This document shows positions 23,939-31,130 of a stretch of 43,880 bases of DNA, one piece after another. This DNA comes from Parcubacteria group bacterium (GTDB lineage: Bacteria > Patescibacteriota > Patescibacteriia > Buchananbacterales > UBA6539). The stretch spans positions 1 through 43,880 of the forward strand of contig NYZP01000010.1 of assembly GCA_002687175.1 (NCBI GenBank). Direction: 5' to 3'. The translations under genes were made by a program, and so were the position numbers. Numbering within the stretch: the first letter of the stretch is position 1; every line of letters begins with the position of its first letter. The notes under the pieces are model-generated. The model was not told the DNA's origin, ran no database searches, and saw only the letters and a list, made by a program, of their open reading frames with translations.

Positions 23939-24748
23939 CTATCCCTTGCCAATGGCGGGTGGGTTGCGCAATGATTGCTCCGAAAAAATGCCGTCGTCCA
24001 AGTCTAAATCATAAGTGACTGCTAAATACTCAATCACTGTATAACCACCAGACTTAACATCGGTAATTCTGATTTGGGTTACTGTTTGGTATCCCTCAAG
24101 CATTGCCACCGCTAAAGTTTCAACGGTCCGATAAACTTTGTTACTTTTGGAAAACTCCAATTTAACCGGAACCAGACTTTCTCGGTGTATCCAAGTCTGA
24201 TAAGAATCAAACTCCACTGAGCTTGTCTGCTTGGGCCGACTGTTCACAATGTAGTAAAGGTCGGTTGTCTCAGATAACTGATGACTATCAGCCTCAATAC
24301 TCCTGCCAGTGATGTCCTCATAAAAAAAGTTAGAGCCGACAAAACTGCTACGTTCGTTTGTTGCAGCAATTCGTCGGACCACATCCAAGGCCGGTAAATA
24401 GAGCCAGCGATCATCCGCCCGTTGACCATGTTTCCAGGTCAACAGGGCAGTGCCTAACACTTCAGACGGTGACGAAAAATAAACAAAAAAATTTTGTTCA
24501 TCGCCTTGCTCATCTTTATCTTGTCGCAACACCACAAACTCTCTTAGTCGAGTTCGTCCCCGACGGTTGGTAATTGTCATTTTGGCATTGGCCCGACTGT
24601 TCTCTCCCTGCGAATACATGACCTGATTAGCTTGACGAACAATCTGCTCCACGGTCAGGCTGTTTTCTTGAGCCATGACAATAGTGCCGAAAGTAATAAT
24701 GATTAACCAAGCTGTGGTAACTTTGCTCATTATAATCCTCCTCAGCAA
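23939..24748 (-). CDS. Outer-membrane lipoprotein-sorting (LolA-like) protein
   Basis: This is a periplasmic LolA/LolB-fold protein of the family found beside RND exporters. The signal peptide (SKVTTAWLIIITFGTIVMAQ) starts at a Met inside the first ten residues; GAGG precedes MLRRIIMSKV. LTVEQIVRQANQVMYSQGEN, AKMTITNRRGRTRLREFVVL, FVYFSSPSEVLGTALLTWKH and RWLYLPALDVVRRI are the family's typical strings, followed by FVGSNFFYEDITGR. At 269 aa it is full length. No RND transporter gene lies in the window. With the barrel downstream it forms a two-gene, diderm-type cassette. Confidence 0.85.
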   Translation of the reverse strand: MLRRIIMSKVTTAWLIIITFGTIVMAQENSLTVEQIVRQANQVMYSQGENSRANAKMTITNRRGRTRLREFVVLRQDKDEQGDEQNFFVYFSSPSEVLGTALLTWKHGQRADDRWLYLPALDVVRRIAATNERSSFVGSNFFYEDITGRSIEADSHQLSETTDLYYIVNSRPKQTSSVEFDSYQTWIHRESLVPVKLEFSKSNKVYRTVETLAVAMLEGYQTVTQIRITDVKSGGYTVIEYLAVTYDLDLDDGIFSEQSLRNPPAIGKG

Positions 24749-24871
24749 AATATTGCCTTTGTTTTATTATTAAATTGTAGAGATCTTTGACAAGGTTACC
24801 TGATTGCCCCGTTCAAGTCAATAAAACTTTATCTCAGTAATTTATGGCTAGATAATGGATTTTTAATGTGT

Positions 24872-24888
24872 TATAATTAAGAAAAATA
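24872..24888 (+). promoter_or_regulatory. -10 box implying a leaderless LOG transcript
   Basis: TATAAT ends 10 bases before the ATG at 24888, so a start 6-8 bases further down would leave almost no 5' leader. No SD is present. Confidence 0.5.
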
Positions 24889-25598
24889 TGGCCAAAAAAA
24901 AGAAAAAAGAAATTTTAAATTTACCATCGGTTAAATTACCAATAAAACCTTTAACCTCGCAAGATATTGATAAAGATATCCAGCGTCGGGTGTCAAAAAT
25001 AAACAAGGAGCTTAAAGGAGGATTTGATTTTATTAAATCTCATCCCAAGTCAGTTACTTTTTTCGGTTCTGCCAGGCTAAAAAAGGACAGCCCTTATTAT
25101 CAAAAAGCAATCAGGCTTGGTGAGCGTCTAGTCAAGCTAGGATATTCCTTGGTTACTGGTGGTGGCCCGGGTATCATGGAAGCTGGTAACCAGGGAGCAA
25201 TGAAAGGGTATGGTCAATCTGTCGGCTTAACCATAAAATTACCAGGTGAACAGGTAAGAAACCCCTACTTAACAAATTTTTTTAACTTTCACTATTTTTT
25301 CACTCGCAAGGTCTGTTTAACCTTTTCCGCCGAAGCTTATGTTTATTTTCCTGGAGGCTTTGGCACTTTGGATGAGTTTTTTGAAATTTTAACTTTAGTC
25401 CAAACTAATAAAATTGAAAAAGTTCCAATTATTTTAGTTGGTCGTGAATTTTGGCAACCACTTCACAGTTTTATGGAAAGGAATGTTTATCGGAAAAAAG
25501 CAATGATCAGCAAAGAGGACATGAAATTTTACCGGATAGTGGACGATGAAAATAAAATCATTGAAATAATAAAAAAAGCCCCGATAAGAAGAGGATGA
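24888..25598 (+). CDS. LOG-family (TIGR00730-type) nucleoside-monophosphate phosphoribohydrolase
   Basis: Proteins of this family split cytokinin or purine nucleoside 5'-monophosphates into base and ribose-5-phosphate. The family signatures are visible: VTGGGPGIMEAGNQGA (near residue 90) and FPGGFGTLDEFFEILTL (near 155), giving the PGGxGTxxE catalytic site. The N-terminal 45 residues are a basic tail. Length 236 aa. It is the first gene of a tight cluster with rpiB, rpe and transketolase, so I infer that it feeds ribose-5-P from AMP or similar into the pentose phosphate pathway. The next gene overlaps its stop (ATGA). Confidence 0.9.
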   Translation: MAKKKKKEILNLPSVKLPIKPLTSQDIDKDIQRRVSKINKELKGGFDFIKSHPKSVTFFGSARLKKDSPYYQKAIRLGERLVKLGYSLVTGGGPGIMEAGNQGAMKGYGQSVGLTIKLPGEQVRNPYLTNFFNFHYFFTRKVCLTFSAEAYVYFPGGFGTLDEFFEILTLVQTNKIEKVPIILVGREFWQPLHSFMERNVYRKKAMISKEDMKFYRIVDDENKIIEIIKKAPIRRG

Positions 25599-25807
25599 AT
25601 ATGCTACTTTTTGGACAACTGCTTGATGCCTTGGGTACTATCCTGATCGCCATCATGGCACTGCGGGTTCATCATCACGTAATCAAGGAACACAAAATTG
25701 ATGCCTCAGTTTTTAAAGAAATGAAACATGAACAAAAAATCGGCTTTTTAGGAATCTCTTTATTAGCTATTGGTTATCTGATACAGCTGTTAGTCCACTT
25801 GAATTAA
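25595..25807 (+). CDS. Small two-helix membrane protein
   Basis: This 70-aa protein overlaps the LOG stop codon (ATGA) and ends 11 bases before rpiB. Two hydrophobic helices, about residues 4-23 (LLFGQLLDALGTILIAIMAL) and 48-67 (IGFLGISLLAIGYLIQLLV), flank a His/Lys-rich loop. Function is unknown. Its tight position in the cluster supports it being real. Confidence 0.65.
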   Translation: MNMLLFGQLLDALGTILIAIMALRVHHHVIKEHKIDASVFKEMKHEQKIGFLGISLLAIGYLIQLLVHLN

Positions 25808-25818
25808 TTTTTATATAT

Positions 25819-26304
25819 ATGAAAGTTTACCTTGGCGCTGATCATGCTGGTTGGCAACTGAAAGAAATTATCAAAAAATATCTGGACCAAAAAAAAGTTA
25901 GCTACCAGGATTTAGGTAATAAAGTTTTAGATAAAAATGATGATTATCCGGATTACAGTTTAAAAGTAGCAAATGCTGTAATCAAGGACAAAAAAAGTTT
26001 AGGTATTTTATTTTGTGGTTCCTCGGCCGGTGCCTGTATTACCGCCAACAAAGTTAAAGGCATAAGAGCGGCATCAGTCAGAAGTCTAGGAGAAGCAAAG
26101 CTAGCACGCTCGGATGACGATGCTAATATTATTTGTTTGGCTGGTGGTCAACAAGTTCAACAAAAAGTTAAAAATGTTGGAGTAAGCCCGGCCTTAGCAA
26201 AAAAAATTGTTACAACCTGGCTGGACAGCTCATTTTCAAATGCTCCAAGACATAAACGTCGAGTTGGTAAGATTAAAAAAATTGAAACAAAAAACTTCAA
26301 GTAG
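25819..26304 (+). CDS. rpiB: Ribose-5-phosphate isomerase B
   Basis: RpiB interconverts ribose-5-P and ribulose-5-P. The family start YLGADHAGWQLKE is present, as is the catalytic Cys in LFCGSSAGACITANKVKGIRAA, then ARSDDDANIICLAGGQQ. CGSSAG replaces the more usual CGTGIG, a variation seen within the family. The 161 aa end in a basic tail (RHKRRVGKIKKIE). It is SD-less. Directly after its stop begins the inverted-repeat leader of rpe. Confidence 0.93.
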   Translation: MKVYLGADHAGWQLKEIIKKYLDQKKVSYQDLGNKVLDKNDDYPDYSLKVANAVIKDKKSLGILFCGSSAGACITANKVKGIRAASVRSLGEAKLARSDDDANIICLAGGQQVQQKVKNVGVSPALAKKIVTTWLDSSFSNAPRHKRRVGKIKKIETKNFK

Positions 26305-26305
26305 T

Positions 26306-26442
26306 ATGCCTGGTAGTGAAACTTTGATTAGTCTGACAAAGACGAGCAAAAAATACTACCGGGTAATAGCTTACGAAAAAAGATTTAATTAACTAATAAT
26401 TTTGATTTATTAAAAATATCAAAGTTCTACTACCGAGTATGG
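26306..26442 (+). promoter_or_regulatory. Structured inverted-repeat leader in front of rpe (copy 1)
   Basis: The left arm at 26307 (GCCTGGTAGTGAAACTTTGAT) pairs with the right arm ending at the rpe ATG (ATCAAAGTTCTACTACCGAG), about 20 pairs with G-U wobbles. Inside lie a small hairpin GTCTGACAAAGAC and the string CCGGGTA. Copy 2 before tktC has the same plan and compensatory arm changes. The right arm and start codon would be masked in the folded RNA. Confidence 0.6.
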
Positions 26443-27116
26443 CTAAACAGATTGTGCCAGCAATTTTAACTGATGATATCAAGGATTTAAAAGCTAAGCT
26501 GACCAGCGTTGCCAAATTGACCGACTGGGTACAGGTTGATATTATGGATGGCAATTTTGTAAACAATACTTCAGTCAGTCTAACTGACCTGGCAAAGCTA
26601 CCTCACTCCTCAAATATTTCAGCTCACTTAATGGTCCTGAACCCAGAGAAATACCTAGCTGACTGCAAGGCTGCCGGAGTTAAAAGGGTACTGGTACATT
26701 TCAAGAGTTCTAAAGATATCGGAGTTGTTTTAAAAAAAGCAAAAAAAATGGGGTTTCAGGTAGGATTAGCAATAAGTCCTAAGGTATTTATAGAACAAAT
26801 TAAAAAATATATAGCTTTGGCAGATATAATTTTAGTCTTAGGGGTTGAGCCAGGCTTTGGTGGACAAAAATTAATTCCCGAAAGTTTAAATAAGATTAAG
26901 GAGCTTAAAAGAATTAGTCCAAAAAAACTGATTGAAATTGATGGTGGCGTTACTCTTGAAAACATCAGTGAAATTAGTGAAGCTGGAGCAGATATATTCG
27001 TTATTGGTAGTGGAATTTTTAAAACTGACAATATTAAAAAAACTATTAAGCAGCTAAAAAGAAAAGTTAATCCCAATTTATTAAATCTATGGGGTATATT
27101 CACGATAAAAAAATAA
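26439..27116 (+). CDS. rpe: Ribulose-phosphate 3-epimerase
   Basis: Rpe interconverts ribulose-5-P and xylulose-5-P in the pentose phosphate pathway. This TIM barrel shows VDIMDGNFV (metal/Asp site), SAHLMV, LVLGVEPGFGGQKL and EIDGGVTLENI, the family's active-site strings. The length of 225 aa is usual. It has no SD and its ATG is the last element of the structured leader. The next frame (tktN) begins 28 bases before its stop, so translation is coupled. Confidence 0.95.
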   Translation: MAKQIVPAILTDDIKDLKAKLTSVAKLTDWVQVDIMDGNFVNNTSVSLTDLAKLPHSSNISAHLMVLNPEKYLADCKAAGVKRVLVHFKSSKDIGVVLKKAKKMGFQVGLAISPKVFIEQIKKYIALADIILVLGVEPGFGGQKLIPESLNKIKELKRISPKKLIEIDGGVTLENISEISEAGADIFVIGSGIFKTDNIKKTIKQLKRKVNPNLLNLWGIFTIKK

Positions 27117-27949
27117 AAAAGCTTGAGGTGATTGCCACCGATATTAGGCAAGACTTAATCAAGATGTTACTCGAGGCCGGTTCTGGTCATACTGCTGGTC
27201 CTATCAGTTTGGCTGATATTTTTACGGCCTTGTATTTTCACGTTCTAAACCATAAACCAAAAAAACCAAATTGGGATGGTCGTGATCGTTTAATTTTGTC
27301 GGCTGGCCATCTTGCTCCAATTCGTTATGTGGCCATGGCTTATGCTGGTTATTTCCCAAAGAAAGAATTAATGACTTTAAGAAAACTGGGGACTAGACTG
27401 CAAGGTCACCCAGAACGACTTGCTTTACCCGGTGCCGAGACAACATCCGGTCCCTTGGGCGACGGTATTGGCCAAGCCTGTGGCATCGCTCTAGCCGCCC
27501 TAATGGATAAGAAAAAATTTCGAGTTTACTGTTTAATGTCTGATGCCGAGCAACAAGCCGGAATTGTTTGGGAGTCAGCCATGTTCGCCGCCAAAAATAA
27601 TTTAAATAACATTACCGCCATTATTGATCGAAATAATATTCAAATTGGTGGTATGACCGAGAAGGTAATGCCAATAGAGCCATTGAGAAGAAAATACCAA
27701 GCTTTTGGTTGGCATGTTTTGGAAGTTGATGGTCATAATATTGAAGCGATTGTTGACGCCACAGAAGCGGCCAAGGCTATTTATGAAAAACCAACTTTGA
27801 TTATTGCCCACACTATTCCTGGCAAAGGTCTAAAAGAAATGGAATTTGATTACAAGTGGCATGGCAAACCACCGAAGAAGGATGAGGCCGAAAATTTTCT
27901 AAAAGAATTACGAACCCTTGAAGGCAAAATTAAAAGTGAACACGAATAA
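27089..27949 (+). CDS. tktN: Transketolase, N-terminal (ThDP-binding) subunit
   Basis: With the C-terminal subunit this transfers two-carbon units between sugar phosphates. AGSGHTAGPISLADIFTALYF, SAGHLAPIRYVAMAYAG and TTSGPLGDGIGQACGIALA are standard transketolase strings. The thiamine-diphosphate motif is MSDAEQQAGIVWESAMFAAKNN, where GDGE reads SDAE but the Glu and the distal NN remain. At 286 aa it is the N-terminal half only; the split form is common in archaea and Patescibacteria. It overlaps rpe and is separated from tktC by the second structured leader. Confidence 0.95.
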   Translation: MGYIHDKKIKKLEVIATDIRQDLIKMLLEAGSGHTAGPISLADIFTALYFHVLNHKPKKPNWDGRDRLILSAGHLAPIRYVAMAYAGYFPKKELMTLRKLGTRLQGHPERLALPGAETTSGPLGDGIGQACGIALAALMDKKKFRVYCLMSDAEQQAGIVWESAMFAAKNNLNNITAIIDRNNIQIGGMTEKVMPIEPLRRKYQAFGWHVLEVDGHNIEAIVDATEAAKAIYEKPTLIIAHTIPGKGLKEMEFDYKWHGKPPKKDEAENFLKELRTLEGKIKSEHE

Positions 27950-27956
27950 AATATTA

Positions 27957-28095
27957 TGCCCAGTAGTGAAACTTTGATTAGTCCCAACAAGTTGGGACAC
28001 CATAGCCGGGTATTAAAAATTAATAAACGAATTTAAATAATAATATTATAAATAAATTTTGGTAATTAAATATCAAAGTTCTACTACTGGGTATG
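27957..28095 (+). promoter_or_regulatory. Structured inverted-repeat leader in front of tktC (copy 2)
   Basis: TATGCCCAGTAGTGAAACTT opens the left arm, and the right arm AAGTTCTACTACTGGGTATG ends with the tktC start codon. GTCCCAACAAGTTGGGAC is a perfect hairpin at the place of the smaller one in copy 1, followed by the same CCGGGTA. Relative to copy 1 a G-C pair in the arm is A-T here, a compensatory change. Confidence 0.65.
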
Positions 28096-29085
28096 CCAAT
28101 AAATAAATCGGCAAAATTAGCTCGTAATCTATTTAACAAAAAAGATGTTAAACGTTTACCAACGCGTGATGGCTATGGTCATGGTGTATTAAAAATAGGG
28201 ACTAAAAATAATCAGGTGGTGGTACTTTGTGCTGACTTGATTGAATCAACCAGATCGCATTGGTTTAAAGAAAAATTCCCTGAACGGTATGTTGAGCTAG
28301 GAGTAGCTGAACAAAACTTAGTGGCCGTAGCCGCCGGCATGGCCATTGGCGGAAAAATTCCTTACATTACTTCTTATGCCACTTTTAGTCCTGGACGAAA
28401 TAATGAGCAGATCAGAACTTTGGCTTGCATCAGTGACTTGCCAATCAAAGTAATTGGCTCTCATGCTGGAGTATCAGTTGGACCGGATGGAGCAACTCAT
28501 CAAGCCTTAGAAGATATTGCTTTAATGCGCGTTCTACCACGGATGACCGTGCTAGTCCCTTGCGACGCAGTGGAGGCAGAAAAAGCTACTATAACAGCGG
28601 CCAGAATTAATGGCCCAGTCTACGTTCGTTTAGCTCGTGAAAAAACCCCCGTCATGACCACGTCAAAAACTTCTTTCAAGCCTGGCAAAGCCAATATTTT
28701 TTGGCGAGGGAGTGATGTCACGATTATAGCTTGTGGCCCGTTAGTCCACGAGGCACTCTTGGCTGCTAAAGTGTTGGAATCAAAAAAAATAAAAGTGGAA
28801 GTAATTAATAATTCGACAATTAAACCTTTGGACGAAAAAACAATCTTAAGTTCTGTTAGAAAAACTAAAGCTGTGGTTACGGTTGAGGAACATCAAGTTA
28901 ATGGTGGTCTAGGCAGTGCTATTGCCGAACTGCTTGGTAAAAAATTACCAACCCCAATTGAAATGATTGGCTTGCAGGATCGATTTGGTGAGTCGGGAGA
29001 ACCTGAAGAATTACTGAAACATTTTAAACTAATCAATCCTCACATAATTCAAGCAGTTAAAAAAGTAATTCGAAGAAAAAGATGA
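28093..29085 (+). CDS. tktC: Transketolase, C-terminal subunit
   Basis: This is the pyrimidine-binding and C-terminal domains of a split transketolase. LCADLIESTRSHWFKEKFP, RYVELGVAEQNLVAVAAGMA (with the Glu that activates ThDP), SHAGVSVGPDGATHQALED and GPVYVRLAREKTPV are family strings. The C-domain runs from about residue 200 (VTIIACGPLVHEALLAA). At 330 aa it is full length for the subunit. The ATG forms the end of the leader palindrome and has no SD. It ends in an ATGA overlap with the kinase. Confidence 0.95.
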   Translation: MPINKSAKLARNLFNKKDVKRLPTRDGYGHGVLKIGTKNNQVVVLCADLIESTRSHWFKEKFPERYVELGVAEQNLVAVAAGMAIGGKIPYITSYATFSPGRNNEQIRTLACISDLPIKVIGSHAGVSVGPDGATHQALEDIALMRVLPRMTVLVPCDAVEAEKATITAARINGPVYVRLAREKTPVMTTSKTSFKPGKANIFWRGSDVTIIACGPLVHEALLAAKVLESKKIKVEVINNSTIKPLDEKTILSSVRKTKAVVTVEEHQVNGGLGSAIAELLGKKLPTPIEMIGLQDRFGESGEPEELLKHFKLINPHIIQAVKKVIRRKR

Positions 29086-30062
29086 AAAAAGAATTTGATA
29101 TTATTTCGATTGGTGACTCAACCGTTGATTTTTTTTTAGATATTGAAGAAGCGTCAGTGAATTGTAAAATTGATGATAAAGATTGCCAGTTATGTTTTGA
29201 TTATGCTAATAAAGTACCCATCAAAAAAGTAACCAAAGTTTCAGGTGTTGGTAATGCTGCTAATCTTGCCGTTGGTTCATCAAGGCTTAAACTCAAAACT
29301 GCTTTATACACTATTTTAGGTAATGATGAATCAGGTCAAGAAATTTTTAATCATTTTAAAAAAGAAGGGATTAACCCAGACTACATAATATTTGATAAAA
29401 AAGGTGGGACCAATCATTCCACAGTTCTAAATTTTCAAGCTGAAAGAACTATTTTAGTATTTCACGAACATCGCAACTACCATCTACCAAAATTTGCCAA
29501 GACCAAGTGGGTCTATTTTTCTTCTTTATCAGCCGGACATGAAAAAATTCATCAACCCGTAATTAACTTGATTAAAAAAAACAAAATTAAGCTTGGCTTT
29601 AATCCCGGGACATTCCAACTTAAAGAGGGTTTAAAAGTATTAACACCGATTATGAAAGTAACGGAAGCGTTTATTCTTAATAAACAAGAAGCTCAACGTC
29701 TTTTAAAATCAAAGGAAGAAGATATTAAAAAACTTTTAGTAAAATTACATAAAGTCGGTCCCCGGATAGTAGTTATTACCGATAGCCAAAATGGGTCATA
29801 TGCTTATGATGGTCAGACAACATATTCTCAACCAATTTTTGACAGCCCCGTCGTTGAAAGGACTGGGGCTGGTGACAGCTTTTCAACAGGTTTTATCAGT
29901 GCCTTAGTTAGTGGTAATGATATACCAACGGCCATGAGATGGGGTACCGTAAATGCCTGTTCGGTGGTTCAAAAAGTTGGTGCTCAAGCAGGACTACTCA
30001 CTAGAAATGAATTAAAAAAATTACTTAAGAAATATTCAAAAGTAAAAAATAAGATTATTTAG
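29082..30062 (+). CDS. PfkB-family sugar kinase
   Basis: This ATP-dependent sugar kinase of the ribokinase fold shows VSGVGNAANLAVGSSRL (substrate lid side), NPGTFQL, and the catalytic signature ERTGAGDSFSTGFISAL near residue 265, where Asp acts as base. An unusual insert with CKIDDKDCQLCF near residue 28 adds Cys residues. Substrate is unclear: fructose, fructose-6-P, ribose or a nucleoside are all possible; the pentose phosphate context favours a sugar feeding that pathway. The start overlaps tktC (ATGA). Confidence 0.9.
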   Translation: MKKEFDIISIGDSTVDFFLDIEEASVNCKIDDKDCQLCFDYANKVPIKKVTKVSGVGNAANLAVGSSRLKLKTALYTILGNDESGQEIFNHFKKEGINPDYIIFDKKGGTNHSTVLNFQAERTILVFHEHRNYHLPKFAKTKWVYFSSLSAGHEKIHQPVINLIKKNKIKLGFNPGTFQLKEGLKVLTPIMKVTEAFILNKQEAQRLLKSKEEDIKKLLVKLHKVGPRIVVITDSQNGSYAYDGQTTYSQPIFDSPVVERTGAGDSFSTGFISALVSGNDIPTAMRWGTVNACSVVQKVGAQAGLLTRNELKKLLKKYSKVKNKII

Positions 30063-30066
30063 TATT

Positions 30067-30552
30067 CTAGTTTTGCTTAATAAGATGAGCGGAATGTAAG
30101 GCCGCCGATGTTGCTACAGAACCTGTGTTAACTCTTTCTTTGGCCTGTTCTAAATTATCAGTGGTTAAAACCCCAAAACCAATTGGTAAGTGATGTTCCA
30201 GCATCACTTTTAATATTCCTTCGGTTACTATTTTGGCCACATAATCAAAATGGGAAGTTTCTCCTCGCACCACTGCCCCTAAGGCGACCAAACAATCATA
30301 CTCCTTACTTTTAGCTAAGTGTTGGAGCATCAAAGGAATTTCAACACATCCAGCAACCTTAACCAGTTTAATATTTTTTTCAGCCACCTGATATTTTTCA
30401 AGGGCATCTTTAGCTGAATTAATTAAAGCACTGGTTATTTCCTCATTAAAATAACTGGCCACCAAGCCAACCTTATAGTCTAAGGCAACAAAAGTTTCTC
30501 CGCCAAAGACGGATCCGCCTCTGGCGGATAATTTACTTTTATCTATTTGCAT
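30067..30552 (-). CDS. ribH: 6,7-dimethyl-8-ribityllumazine synthase
   Basis: RibH condenses the ribityl-pyrimidine with dihydroxybutanone phosphate, the penultimate riboflavin step. GLVASYFNEEIT, VAGCVEIPLMLQ, VALGAVVRGETSHFDYV and PIGFGVLTTDN are family strings. I start at the Met in MQIDKSKL (30552), which overlaps the ribE end by 14 bases; the track began 8 codons earlier. The N-terminus is about 10 residues longer than usual because a palindromic repeat (30499-30528) is read in frame as SARGGSVFGG. It ends the rib operon, a few bases from pfkB. Confidence 0.93.
   Translation of the reverse strand: MQIDKSKLSARGGSVFGGETFVALDYKVGLVASYFNEEITSALINSAKDALEKYQVAEKNIKLVKVAGCVEIPLMLQHLAKSKEYDCLVALGAVVRGETSHFDYVAKIVTEGILKVMLEHHLPIGFGVLTTDNLEQAKERVNTGSVATSAALHSAHLIKQN
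30499..30528. repeat. GC-rich palindromic repeat inside ribH
   Basis: TCCGCCAAAGACGGATCCGC and its inverse half form a 30-bp imperfect palindrome (26 of 30 bases match; the mismatches are G-U compatible). Its GC content stands out from its surroundings and it stays in frame. Confidence 0.7.
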
Positions 30553-31114
30553 ATAAATATTTGGCAATAATATCAAATTCTAAATTTACTTCTTCACCTT
30601 CTTTTTTTGATTTCAAATTAGTGTGATCTAGGGTATAGTCAATAATTGAAACGGTAAACTTATTTTCATTGACATCAATAACCGTAAGACTAACTCCATC
30701 AACAGTTATTGAACCTTTGGGTGTAATCAGATGACTAAACTCGTCAGGAAAAGAAATAGTAAAAATCTTGGTACTACCGTCTATATCAATTTTGGTAACA
30801 ATGCCAACCGCATCAACATGACCCTGCACCAAATGACCATCTAAACGATCACTTAACTTTAATGACCTTTCTAAATTAACTTCCTCGGGTACCTCTTTGC
30901 CAAAAACTGTTTTATTTTTAGTTTCTGGCATCAGTTCCGTTGTGTAGCTCTTATCGTCAACCTTTTTAACAGTTAAACAGACACCGTTGGTAGCTATCGA
31001 ATCTCCTGGTTGTAAATCCCATGACTCTGGTTTGGCAATAGTTAACACCAGCAAACCATCCTTGGTTTCTGATTTTTTAATTTGGCTAACTGATTTAATA
31101 ATTCCAGTAAACAT
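30539..31114 (-). CDS. ribE: Riboflavin synthase alpha chain
   Basis: This enzyme dismutates two lumazines to riboflavin. It is built of two similar barrels: MFTGIIKSVSQI with SIATNGVCLTV in the first (1-95), and LVQGHVDAVGIV with GSITVDGVSLTV in the second. The conserved MFTGI start sets the ATG at 31114, four codons after the track's start. The length is about 191 aa. It follows ribBA by a short gap and overlaps ribH. ESWDLQPGDS before the first barrel's core is also typical. Confidence 0.95.
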   Translation of the reverse strand: MFTGIIKSVSQIKKSETKDGLLVLTIAKPESWDLQPGDSIATNGVCLTVKKVDDKSYTTELMPETKNKTVFGKEVPEEVNLERSLKLSDRLDGHLVQGHVDAVGIVTKIDIDGSTKIFTISFPDEFSHLITPKGSITVDGVSLTVIDVNENKFTVSIIDYTLDHTNLKSKKEGEEVNLEFDIIAKYLYANR

Positions 31115-31130
31115 ATTATGCCCCAAAATA

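Noticed and set aside
27089-29085. Transketolase broken by mutation
   Set aside because: The two halves match the natural split-subunit form, each with full domains, and a regulatory leader lies between them.
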